From Streptomyces sp. NBC_01255 (lineage in GTDB: Bacteria > Actinomycetota > Actinomycetes > Streptomycetales > Streptomycetaceae), in the NCBI RefSeq assembly GCF_036226445.1, contig NZ_CP108474.1, forward strand, positions 4,526,001-4,590,000: a stretch of DNA of 64,000 nt, read 5' to 3'. The notes beneath the pieces are model-generated. The model did no database searches. It saw nothing but the letters and a program-made list of their open reading frames with translations, and was not told the DNA's origin. Made by a program: the position numbers and the translations under genes. Below, piece by piece: positions 16,608 through 24,325 of the stretch (positions are counted from its first letter, which is position 1; each line of letters starts with the position of its first letter).

Positions 16608-16808
16608 CTACTGCTCCCTGGCCGGTGGCTGCGGCGGCTGCTGCTGCGTACCCAGCTGTTCGTTGATCTTCTGCTGGGCCGTATCGACCTGGCTCTGGTA
16701 CTTGTTGCCGGTCTTGGCGTCGACGGTGTCGCCCGCCTTCTCGACACCCTGGCGTGCGGTGTCCTCATGGCCCTTGAGCATGCCCTTGAGCTTGTCGAGC
16801 ATGGACAT
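16608..16808 (-). CDS. Small antitoxin-like protein (MT0933/Rv0909 family)
   Basis: This 66-residue protein is mostly helical and charged: MLDKLKGMLKGHEDTARQG, then EKAGDTVDAKTG, ending in a QQQPPQPP tail. The N-terminus matches the Rv0909-type (PF14013-like) antitoxin family. No partner toxin lies beside it, so the antitoxin assignment rests on family resemblance only. ATG 16808 follows a good AGGAGG. Confidence 0.7.
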   Translation of the reverse strand: MSMLDKLKGMLKGHEDTARQGVEKAGDTVDAKTGNKYQSQVDTAQQKINEQLGTQQQPPQPPAREQ

Positions 16809-16898
16809 TGCTTGTCCTCCTCACGAAAAGCCGACGCCCCCAGCATCGCGGCCATGCGGAACATCCGCATCCGGAGGAGCCGGCGGCCGGCGGAGGCC

Positions 16899-17318
16899 TC
16901 AGACAGGAGTGATGTCGCCGAGCTTCCAGGACCGGTCGAAGTACGGCTCCAGGAGCTGGTCGTGGTCCCCGGCGCCCGCTGGTCCGAGCGGTCCATCATC
17001 TGGACGAGGTCCCACTGCCGGTCGGACCAGTAGCGGGAGCCGGGGAAGCGCTTGGCGAAGGAGTTCGCCTTCGCCATGAGCTCGCCGACCGTGCTCGCCC
17101 GGGTCAGGATGCGGACCAGCCGCTCGTCGGGCGCGAACGGCTTCCCCTTCTCGATGCCGAGCTGCTTCAGCATGGCGAGGAAGAAACGGTCGCGTTCGTC
17201 GACGGTCTCGCGCTGGTAGATGTCGTGCAGCCGCTCCCAGTACTCCAGACCGCCCGGCTGGTCCCCCGACCAGGGCCGGCCCTCCGGGGACACCAACCGG
17301 GCACGGAGCACGGAGCAC
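16899..17318 (-). pseudogene. DUF1254-family protein remnant (frameshifted, both ends truncated)
   Basis: The segment encodes a DUF1254 core in one frame (RPWSGDQPGGLEYWERLHDI, FFLAMLKQLGIEKGKPFAPD, FPGSRYWSDRQWDLVQMMD). It then jumps to another frame for the true C-terminal tail EPYFDRSWKLGDITPV, with the intervening part of the usual 400-500 residue protein missing. The N-terminal domain is also absent: homology starts immediately downstream of the serine hydrolase stop. This is a decayed gene with an internal deletion and frameshift, not functional. A related DUF1214 tail is found at 38728. Confidence 0.8.
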
Positions 17319-17330
17319 GGGCCAGAGGGG

Positions 17331-18716
17331 CTAGAGGGTGGCGGCGACCCGGGTGAACAGTCGCCCGCCGAGGTCGGCCCCGCTGATGGCCCCGCTGTCG
17401 TCGCGGGTGAAGAAGCCGCGCTGACCCTGGAGGCCGCCCCCGGTGACGATGTAGTCGTCGCCGTCGCCGGGCAGCAGGCCGAGACCGGCCGCCGGAAGGT
17501 CGGCGGGCATCTCGGCGTCGGAGGCGGCGCGGAGCTCCGGCTTGATCGCGCAGGCGAGGGTCAGCCCGGCCTCGTCGGTGTCGATGGTGATCGTCATCAT
17601 CTCGTTCGCGTACTCCCCGACGACCTCACGGGCGCGCGCCGGGTCGTGGGGGAGCGGCTCCGGGTCGCGGTCGATGACGCCGAGGTAGTGCTCGAGCGCC
17701 CAGCGGACCACGGCCCGGTTGAGCGCGAGCCCGTTGTCCGGGCCCTCGTTGGAGGCCACGACGACGGCGAAGTCGCGTTCGGGGACGAGGACCAGCTCGG
17801 CGAACTGGCCGCTGGCCGAGCCGCCGTGCTCGACGACGCGGACGCCGTCGGTGTCGCGCAGGAACCAGCCGATGCCCATGGCGTCGCCGAGCGAGGTGCC
17901 CCGCAGCTCGACCGTCTGCTGCTGCATCCGGTGCACCACCTGCGGGGGCATCACGCGGGCGCCGGAGTCGGAGCGGCCGAGCCAGAGGTGGAACCGGGCC
18001 CAGCGCATCAGGTCGTCCATCGAGGACAGGGCCCCGCCGCCGGCGTTGTTGGCGCGGCTCTCCTTCCACGGCGCGAGGGCCGACAGGCTGCCGTCCTCCT
18101 CGCGGTGGTGGGAGGCGGAGGAGCCCAGGGCGAGCGCCTCGTCGAGCGAGTAGGTGGTACGCGTCATCCCCAGCGGCTCGAACAGGAGCCTGGAGACGGC
18201 CTGTTCGAAGGGGAGGCGGGTGACGTTCTCGATGATCCGGCCGACCAGGTTGTATCCGGTCTGGCTGTACGAGGACCGGGCGCCGGGTGCGCCGATCAGC
18301 TCCGACTCGTCGAGGCGCGCCACGTAGGCGGCCAGGGCGTCGTCGCCCTCACCGGTCTCGGCGCCGAAGCGCCAGTCGAGGCCGGCGGTGTGGTTGAGCA
18401 GCTGGAGGACGGTGATCGTCGCCGCGGTCCGCTCGTCGGGGAGCTTGAGCTCGGGGACGTACCGCCGTACGGGCGCGTCGAGTTCGACGTGTCCGTCGGC
18501 GACGAGCCGCATCAGTGCGGTCGCGGTGAACGACTTGGACACCGAGCCCACCAGGAAGGGCGTGTCCTCGCCGACGGGCACCTGGGTGTCGACGCTCGTG
18601 ACGCCGTAGGAGGCGAAGGTCTGCCGGTTGCCCGCCCAGATCCCGACGGACACACCCGGTACGCCGAGCTCGGTGGCCTTGGCCTCGATGAACCGGGCCG
18701 GGTTGTCCTGCGACAT
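17331..18716 (-). CDS. Serine hydrolase, class C beta-lactamase/penicillin-binding-protein-like
   Basis: This 461-residue protein has the SxxK motif SVSK (S58, K61), YNL (Y155, as in YSQTGYNLVGR) and a C-terminal lipocalin-like domain after about residue 330. No signal peptide is obvious, so it may be cytosolic or exported by an unusual route. The enzyme could hydrolyse a beta-lactam, ester or D-peptide (substrate unknown). ATG 18716 follows AAGGAG. An upstream in-frame TTG at 18752 is unlikely because the SD site sits between. Three TetR operators (18756-18830) lie in its promoter, linking it to the TetR regulator at 14097. Confidence 0.9.
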   Translation of the reverse strand: MSQDNPARFIEAKATELGVPGVSVGIWAGNRQTFASYGVTSVDTQVPVGEDTPFLVGSVSKSFTATALMRLVADGHVELDAPVRRYVPELKLPDERTAATITVLQLLNHTAGLDWRFGAETGEGDDALAAYVARLDESELIGAPGARSSYSQTGYNLVGRIIENVTRLPFEQAVSRLLFEPLGMTRTTYSLDEALALGSSASHHREEDGSLSALAPWKESRANNAGGGALSSMDDLMRWARFHLWLGRSDSGARVMPPQVVHRMQQQTVELRGTSLGDAMGIGWFLRDTDGVRVVEHGGSASGQFAELVLVPERDFAVVVASNEGPDNGLALNRAVVRWALEHYLGVIDRDPEPLPHDPARAREVVGEYANEMMTITIDTDEAGLTLACAIKPELRAASDAEMPADLPAAGLGLLPGDGDDYIVTGGGLQGQRGFFTRDDSGAISGADLGGRLFTRVAATL

Positions 18717-18755
18717 GAGGTTCTCCTTCTCTCGCGGTGTGTCCCGCGGCAACGA

Positions 18756-18830
18756 CTTGCACTGTGTTCAAGTAGAACGCTACCCCTGGACTTGAACGCT
18801 GTGCAAGCGTTTCCTTGAACTAAGTGCAAG
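18756..18830. promoter_or_regulatory. Three further TetR operators upstream of the serine hydrolase
   Basis: CTTGCACTGTGTTCAAG (18756-18772), CTTGAACGCTGTGCAAG (18791-18807) and CTTGAACTAAGTGCAAG (18814-18830) repeat the same 17-bp palindrome found at 14127-14210. They lie 40-115 bp before the serine hydrolase start, where a repressor would block RNA polymerase. Confidence 0.85.
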
Positions 18831-18962
18831 AGGATCCCGCGGAGAGAGGCGGACGCACCCGCCAGGACTCACCAGGCACCCGGGCGGCCGCCGGGGGAAG
18901 GGCCGGTGCTGCGCGCGAACACGAGCGCCGACCCGACGGACCCGGTCGCGTCGTACATCGAT

Positions 18963-18982
18963 CGGAGTAGTCGTGTACTCCG
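18963..18982. promoter_or_regulatory. Candidate operator dyad upstream of the DUF998/two-component operon
   Basis: CGGAGTA (18963-18969) and TACTCCG (18976-18982) form a perfect 7-bp inverted repeat with a 6-bp spacer, 70 bp before ATG 19053. It could be the binding site of the LuxR-type response regulator encoded two genes downstream (inference). The rest of 18831-19052 shows no gene. Confidence 0.45.
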
Positions 18983-19052
18983 CTGTCGCAGGCGCGGATG
19001 ACGCGTCGGGGACGACGTTTCCGGGTGGGCGCCGGACCTACTGTCTGGCCCC

Positions 19053-19670
19053 ATGACCAAGACATTCTCTCTGGCCGGCTTCGCCGTCGCCGTCCTCGCC
19101 TTCGCGATGTCCGATGCGGTCAACAGGGGGTACGACCCGGTGTCCGAGACGGTCAGCAGGTACGTCAACCAGCCGCACGGCTGGCTGGTGACCGTCGGGC
19201 TGCTGGCGGTCGCGGCCGGGTCGGCGGCCGTGGCCGTCCGGACGGCCGGCGGCAGGGGGTGGGGCGGGTGGCTGCTGCGCGTCTGGGCCGGATGCGTACT
19301 GGTCGCCGCTGTCTTCCCGGCCGACCCGCCGGGCGACTGGAGTCGTCCCTCGCTCTCCGACGGCGTGCACGGGGTCGCGGCCTGGACGGGATTCCTGGCG
19401 CTCGCGACAGCGATCGTCCGGCTGACCGTCATATGGCGGCGCGAGCCGGCGTGGGCCTCGAAAGCGCGTGGGCTGACCGTGCTCGCGTGGGCGTCGTCGG
19501 TGGCGTTCGTGCTGTTCGCCGTGGCATTGGTGGACAAGACGGCCCTCACCCACACGGCCCCGCTGGGCCTTGCCGAGCGCCTCGTCATCGCCCTCGACCT
19601 GGCCTGGCTGGCCCTGGCCGCCGCCACCGCGCCGAACCCCCGGCCCTCGACGTCAGGCATCGTCAAGTGA
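19053..19670 (+). CDS. DUF998-family membrane protein
   Basis: This 205-residue protein has six hydrophobic segments and DUF998-type motifs: SDAVNRGYDPVSETVSRYV after helix 1, and FPADPPGDWSRPSLSDGVHG in the central loop. DUF998 members are of unknown function, often near two-component systems. The stop TGA overlaps the GTG start of the histidine kinase (GTGA at 19667-19670), so it is the first gene of a three-gene operon. Confidence 0.83.
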   Translation: MTKTFSLAGFAVAVLAFAMSDAVNRGYDPVSETVSRYVNQPHGWLVTVGLLAVAAGSAAVAVRTAGGRGWGGWLLRVWAGCVLVAAVFPADPPGDWSRPSLSDGVHGVAAWTGFLALATAIVRLTVIWRREPAWASKARGLTVLAWASSVAFVLFAVALVDKTALTHTAPLGLAERLVIALDLAWLALAAATAPNPRPSTSGIVK

Positions 19671-20860
19671 ACTCCCGTCAAGTGAACTCCCGTCAGGCGA
19701 GTGCCCGTCGGGTCAGCGCCCGTCCGGCGAGCAGCTCCCGTCCGGTGAGCTCCCGTCCGGCGAGCCGGTGGCGGGCGCGGGCGTTGGACCTGGCGCCGGC
19801 GCTGCTGACCGCCGTGGGCATCGGCGCGGGTCCGGCCGTGATGGGTGCGCCGCTGTCGTGGCACGGCACGTTCGGCCCGGGCGTGATCCTGGGTGTCGTC
19901 CTGGGCGGTCTGCTGCTGGTCCGCAGACGCCACGCCATGCTCGTCCTCGTCCTGTCCGCCGCCGTGCTGGCCGGCTGCCAAAGTGCCGGCCTGTTCGAGG
20001 GCGGCGCGGTCTGGCCCCTGTCCGTCGCCCTGTTCACCGCCGCGCTCAGCCGCCCGGTCCGGGCCGCCGCCGTCGGCGCCCTCACCCTGGCGTACGGCCT
20101 GGCCGTGCAGGGGCTGGACGCATCGGAAGCCCTTGCCCGAGGCGGTGTCGAGCTGCTCTGGCTGGCGTTGCTGACGGTCGGGGCGAACTCCTGGCGCCAG
20201 TACGTACGGTGGCGGGCCGAGCATCAGGCCCGCATCCTCCAGCTGGAACAGACCCGGCTGGTCGAACAGCGACTGATCATCTCCCGTGAGGTGCACGACG
20301 TGGTCGCCCACACACTGGCCGTCGTCGGTGTCCACCTGAACGTCGCCGTCGAGGCCCTGGACGACTCGCCCGAAGAGGCGCGTACCGCCCTGCGTACCGC
20401 GATCGCCGTGCGCAACCAGGCCATGACCGACCTGAAGGCGTTCGTGGGCGAGCTCCGCGACGTGCCGCAACACGGCTTGGCGTCCGTCGCCGGCCTGGTC
20501 TCGCAGGCGGAGGCGGCCGGGCTGGACGTCCGCTACGACGCGGAGGGCGACCCCGACGCCGTCCCGGCAGCCCAGGCGCTCACCGCCTATCGGGTCGTCC
20601 AGGAGGCCGTGGTCAACACCCTGCGCCACGCCGACGCCGGGCGCCTCGCCATCCGGGTGCGGGCACGCCCGCGAGCACTGGAGGTGACGGTCACCGACGA
20701 CGGCCGCCCCACCGAGGGCTTCACGGAGGGGCACGGCCTGACCGGGATGCGCGAACGCGTCACGGCTCTCGGGGGAACGCTCCGCGTCGACGCCGGCAAG
20801 GGCTTCTCCGTCCAGGCCGTGCTCCCTCTGACGGACCACGTGACAGGCTGGACGCCATGA
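19667..20860 (+). CDS. Sensor histidine kinase (NarL-type, HisKA_3)
   Basis: This protein of about 397 residues begins with an unusual basic, Ser-rich N-terminus made of tandem NSRQ/SARR/SSRP units, encoded by a 15-bp-type DNA repeat (19667-19760). About four membrane helices follow. The DHp phospho-acceptor is H210 in SREVHDVVAHTLAV, and the ATPase has the N-box VVQEAVVNTLRHADAG and the G-box HGLTGMRERV. It senses an unknown signal and phosphorylates the response regulator encoded next, whose ATG overlaps its stop. The first GTG is coupled to the DUF998 stop; GTG 19682 is an alternative start inside the repeat. Confidence 0.88.
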   Translation: MNSRQVNSRQASARRVSARPASSSRPVSSRPASRWRARALDLAPALLTAVGIGAGPAVMGAPLSWHGTFGPGVILGVVLGGLLLVRRRHAMLVLVLSAAVLAGCQSAGLFEGGAVWPLSVALFTAALSRPVRAAAVGALTLAYGLAVQGLDASEALARGGVELLWLALLTVGANSWRQYVRWRAEHQARILQLEQTRLVEQRLIISREVHDVVAHTLAVVGVHLNVAVEALDDSPEEARTALRTAIAVRNQAMTDLKAFVGELRDVPQHGLASVAGLVSQAEAAGLDVRYDAEGDPDAVPAAQALTAYRVVQEAVVNTLRHADAGRLAIRVRARPRALEVTVTDDGRPTEGFTEGHGLTGMRERVTALGGTLRVDAGKGFSVQAVLPLTDHVTGWTP

Positions 20861-21528
20861 CCATCAGCGTGCTGCTCGCCGACGACCAGGCGCTCGTACG
20901 GGCGGGGTTCCGCAGCCTGCTCGGCCGCGCCAAGTTCCTGGCCGTCGTCGGCGAGGCCGCCTCGGGCGAGGAGGCGGTACGTCAGGCCGCCCTGCTGCGG
21001 CCGGACGTCGTGCTGATGGACATCAGGATGCCGGGCATGGACGGCATCGAGGCCACGCGCCGCATCCTGACCGAGCTGCCGTCGACCAGGGTGATCATCC
21101 TGACCACGTTCGACACCGACGAGCACGTCTTCGAGGCGCTCCAGGCGGGCGCGAGCGGTTTCCTCACCAAGGAGGTCGAACCGGCCGAACTACGGCGTGC
21201 GGTCGAGGTGGTGGCGGCCGGCGACTCCCTGCTGTCCCCGGGTGTCACACGCCGCGTCATCGAACGCTTCGCGCACCGCCCCCGCCCCGCCGCCACGCTG
21301 CACGCACTGACGGCACGCGAGAACGAGGTGGTCAGGCTGGTGGCGGAAGGACTGTCGAACGACGAGATCGCCGCGGCACTGGTGATCAGCCCGCTGACCG
21401 CGAAGACCCACATCTCCCGGGCCATCACCAAGCTGGGCCTGCGCGACCGAGTGCAACTGGTCATCACCGCCTACGAGCACGGCCTCGTCGGCACCACGCG
21501 CACGCCCACGCGCGCCGACGGCCGATGA
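20857..21528 (+). CDS. LuxR/NarL-family response regulator
   Basis: This 223-residue protein has a receiver domain with the phospho-acceptor D55 (VVLMDIRMPGMDG), acidic pocket D9/D10 and conserved Lys in FLTKEV. It has a C-terminal LuxR HTH (LTARENEVVRLVAEGLSNDEIAAAL). It is the partner of the kinase immediately upstream (overlap ATGA) and may autoregulate via the dyad at 18963. Confidence 0.93.
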   Translation: MTISVLLADDQALVRAGFRSLLGRAKFLAVVGEAASGEEAVRQAALLRPDVVLMDIRMPGMDGIEATRRILTELPSTRVIILTTFDTDEHVFEALQAGASGFLTKEVEPAELRRAVEVVAAGDSLLSPGVTRRVIERFAHRPRPAATLHALTARENEVVRLVAEGLSNDEIAAALVISPLTAKTHISRAITKLGLRDRVQLVITAYEHGLVGTTRTPTRADGR

Positions 21529-21600
21529 CGGCATCGAACGCGCGCCATAGGCCGCACAGCTCTGCTTCTTGAACGGGTTCGAAGTGTCCTGTCGCTGCTG

Positions 21601-22569
21601 TTGGGGCTGCTGGGGCTGCTGTTAGCATCGCGGCATTTGCATGGGGCGGTACGGCTGGGGGGCCTTTCTCGCTCGTACTCGCGTGGCTGGATGAGCCGAC
21701 GCCGGACCTCCAAGCCCACCGGTGCGTGGCGCCTGTCGCTGACGGAGTCCGCCACCGGGACCGTCGTGCGCACCTTCACCGGCGCCGAGGCGCGCGGCCG
21801 CATCAATGCCGCTTGGGACGGCAGGAACGCTTCCGGGCAGGTCGTGCGCAACGGTTCGTACGCCTGGACCCTGACCGCCAAGCCTGCCGACGGGGTCGGC
21901 GCCGACCCGACGCTGAACGGCTCGGTGACCGTGACCGGTGGCGCTCCGGCGCCGCTTCCCGCATGGCGTGACGTCAGCGGTGACGGCAAGGGCGATCTCC
22001 TCGCGCTCACCTCGGCCGGGGCACTGACCGTGCGCACGGGTACGGGGACAGGTGGGCTCGGGACGGGGGCCTCGGCGACCGGATGGCCGGCGACGTCGAT
22101 GGTCGTGCCGTTCGGGGACCTGTCGGGCGACCGGTGCAATGACGTGCTCGTGCGCAGTTCCGCGGGTGTGCTGACCCGGTACGACGGAGGCTGTGGAAAG
22201 GCCTACTCGACCGGCGGGCCCCGGCTGACGATCGGTTCGGGCTGGCAGGCGTACGACATGCTGACCGCGCCCGGCGATCTGACCGGTGACGGCCGGACGG
22301 ATCTCCTCGCACGGACCCCGGCCGGTGAGCTGTGGATGTACGCCGCCGACGGCGCGGGGAAGTTCAAGGGACGCGTGAGGCTGGGCGGCGGCTGGCAGGG
22401 CTACAACGCGCTCGCGGGCGTCGGTGACATCACCGGCGACGGCAGGGCGGACCTGGTCGCCCGGGACACGGCCGGAGTGCTGTGGCGCTACGACGGCACC
22501 GGCGTGGGCACGTTCTCCGGGCGGGTGAAGATCGGCGGCGGCTGGCAGATGTACAGGACGCTGTCCTGA
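21601..22569 (+). pseudogene. 5'-truncated FG-GAP/VCBS-repeat secreted protein (C-terminal fragment)
   Basis: From about codon 37 the frame encodes a FlgD-Ig-like segment (WRLSLTESATGTVVRTFTG, AWDGRNASGQVVRNGSYAW). It then has three to four FG-GAP-like calcium-binding blades with D-x-(S/T)-G-D-G cores (DVSGDGKGDLLAL, DLTGDGRTDLLAR, DITGDGRADLVAR). Intact Streptomyces relatives are about twice as long and begin with a signal peptide, but here the N-terminal half and signal are absent. The first 36 codons look random, so the protein cannot be exported and is probably a decayed gene. An N-terminal fragment of the same family occurs at 46696. Confidence 0.75.
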
Positions 22570-22626
22570 CCTGTTCCCTCAGCCTGTTCCCAGGCCGCCG
22601 TCGGAGGGCGACACGACGACATAGCA

Positions 22627-22649
22627 GCCCCGGGTCGCTGACCCGGGGC
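22627..22649 (+). terminator. Hairpin after the FG-GAP fragment
   Basis: GCCCCGGGTC (22627-22636) and GACCCGGGGC (22640-22649) pair perfectly over 10 bp with a GCT loop, 57 nt after the FG-GAP stop. It resembles in shape the tRNA-Gly terminators further on, but the arm sequence differs. Confidence 0.7.
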
Positions 22650-22930
22650 CTCCGAACCGAACCGCACCCCTCGAATTTCGCCGTACGGCCTCCCGGGCCG
22701 CCACATTGGCCGAAAACGGCTACCGGCCGGTAGGCCGTGCTGCGGTTTTGTGAACGGAGTGTGTCTCGACGGCTGAATAGATTGGCTGGAACTGTTCGGC
22801 TCGCTGTTTCCGTGCGCCGCCGAGCAGGGTGGTCTTTCAGCCGTGCGACTCCTGAGCGGGCCTTGGGATCATGGACCAGGCAAAGGTCAGAGCCGGTTGA
22901 GAGGTTGAATTTCGGCCGTTCCCGAAACTG

Positions 22931-22959
22931 TTGACAGTGTCGATCACGCTTGCGATGTT
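22931..22959 (+). promoter_or_regulatory. Candidate promoter of the biosynthetic operon
   Basis: TTGACA (22931-22936), a 17-bp spacer and GATGTT (22954-22959) resemble a housekeeping promoter about 130 nt before the first ATP-grasp start. The palindrome GACAGTGTC (22933-22941) overlaps the -35 and may be an operator. The rest of 22650-23035 holds no convincing gene. I looked for a short precursor peptide here on both strands and saw none with a plausible SD. Confidence 0.5.
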
Positions 22960-23035
22960 GTGCTCGCCGCGCCGGTTGAACGACCGGTCGGCCAGGGGGA
23001 CGGGGAGAGAATGTGGGCGCAATGGGGGCGGCGGA

Positions 23036-23080
23036 CCGATCGCGGGAGACCCGATCGCGGGAGGCCCGATCGCGAGGTGG
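23036..23080. repeat. Three 15-bp tandem repeats (CCGATCGCGGGAGRC)
   Basis: The units at 23036-23050, 23051-23065 and 23066-23080 share CCGATCGCGGGAG, the last unit diverging. They lie directly before the ATP-grasp start and include the region of its likely SD (GAGGTGGGG). Confidence 0.7.
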
Positions 23081-23087
23081 GGACGGC

Positions 23088-24251
23088 ATGACCATCCTGG
23101 TGATCGTCGGCGCCAATCCGACCGTGGCTCGGGAGGCGGCATCCCTGCCCGGCGAGCTCGTTCACGTCCAGTTGCCCGGTGCGCCCGTCCTCGACCCCGG
23201 CGCCCGGGTCCTCACCGCCGACTTCCTCGACGTGCCCGCCTTCCTGGCCTTCACCGACGAGGTCCTGCGGCCGTTGGCACCCACCGCCGTCGTCTCCCTC
23301 ACCGAACTCGGCCTGGAACCGGCAGCGCTGGCAGCCCGCCGGCTCGGCGTCGCCGGCATCGACCCGGCCGTCGTGCGGGCCACCCGCGACAAGCTGGAGA
23401 TGCGGCGGATCCTGGAGCGCGAGGCCCCACACCTGAACCCGGCGTTCGCGGCGGGCGACGACCCGGAGGCCGTGGCGCGCCTGTTCGCCGGCCACGGGCG
23501 GGCGGTGGCCAAGCCGGTCGACGGGGTCGGCAGCACCTCCATCGCCCTGGTCGAGGACATCGCGGACCTCCCCGCGGACCGCCGCACGGCCGCGACGCTG
23601 CTCGAACAGTTCGCCGAGGGCCGCGAGTTCAGCGTCGAGGCGCTCTCGGCCGACGGCCGGCACACCGTCCTGGGCATCGCCGAGAAGGGCACGACGGACG
23701 GGTTCATCGAGGTCAGCCACATGATGCCGCCGCCGTCCCTGGACGCGCACCGGCAGCAGCTGGTCGCCCACGCGGTCGGCGAGCTGCTCGACGCCATCGG
23801 CCTGACCGACGGACCGAGCCACACCGAGGTCAAGGTCGACGGCGACAAGGTCGTCGTCATCGAGACCCACACCCGGCTCGGCGGCGACGGCATCGCCGAC
23901 CTGGTCCGCCTCACCACGGGAGTCGATTGGCGGTGCGCCGCCCTCGGCTGGGCCGTGGGAACCGGGGTCCGCCGCGGGCCCGCCACGGCGGCCGCTGCCG
24001 CCACCGTCTTCCTCGTCGCACGGCCCGGGCGGGTGACGGCCGTCGCGCCGCGACCCACCCTCACCCACGGCCACGTCCATGCCTGGGACCTCCCGGTCCG
24101 CCCGGGGGACGAGGTCCGCCCGCTGCGTTCCTCCTCGGACCGGCTCGGTATGGCGGTCCTGACCGCCGCCGACACCGAGGCCTGCGCGGCCGCCGTCGCG
24201 GAGCTCATCGCCGTACCGGTGGTCACCACCGCGCCGGCCCCGGCGCCCTGA
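23088..24251 (+). CDS. ATP-grasp family ligase (first of two in the operon)
   Basis: This 387-residue protein has the ATP-grasp layout: the N-terminal pre-ATP-grasp domain, K142 in AKPVDGVGSTSIALVED (phosphate-binding loop), EQFAEGREFSVEAL (adenine contact) and the C-terminal magnesium site region VVVIETHTRLGGDG. ATP-grasp enzymes activate a carboxylate as an acyl phosphate and join it to an amine, thiol or other nucleophile, so it may act as an amino-acid or peptide ligase. ATG 23088 is chosen over an upstream in-frame start (23013/23022) because the intervening codons are the 15-bp repeat. It is the first gene of a six-gene operon with a radical SAM enzyme and a rhodanese. Confidence 0.85.
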   Translation: MTILVIVGANPTVAREAASLPGELVHVQLPGAPVLDPGARVLTADFLDVPAFLAFTDEVLRPLAPTAVVSLTELGLEPAALAARRLGVAGIDPAVVRATRDKLEMRRILEREAPHLNPAFAAGDDPEAVARLFAGHGRAVAKPVDGVGSTSIALVEDIADLPADRRTAATLLEQFAEGREFSVEALSADGRHTVLGIAEKGTTDGFIEVSHMMPPPSLDAHRQQLVAHAVGELLDAIGLTDGPSHTEVKVDGDKVVVIETHTRLGGDGIADLVRLTTGVDWRCAALGWAVGTGVRRGPATAAAAATVFLVARPGRVTAVAPRPTLTHGHVHAWDLPVRPGDEVRPLRSSSDRLGMAVLTAADTEACAAAVAELIAVPVVTTAPAPAP

Positions 24252-24325
24252 CCACTTCGATCCACGCGTCGGACCTCACCCGACACCCTTCATTTTTCTT
24301 GATCACACGACCGTACGGGGGATAC

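Noticed and set aside
22650..23035. A RiPP precursor peptide upstream of the ATP-grasp gene
   Set aside because: No short frame with a plausible SD and leader/core pattern was found. The open frame at 22737-22934 lacks these features.
22931..24325. A long in-frame open stretch preceding the radical SAM gene (giving an 882-residue fusion)
   Set aside because: It is the shadow of the ATP-grasp gene in another frame. The radical SAM gene has its own ATG at 24326 and the extra residues are low-complexity.
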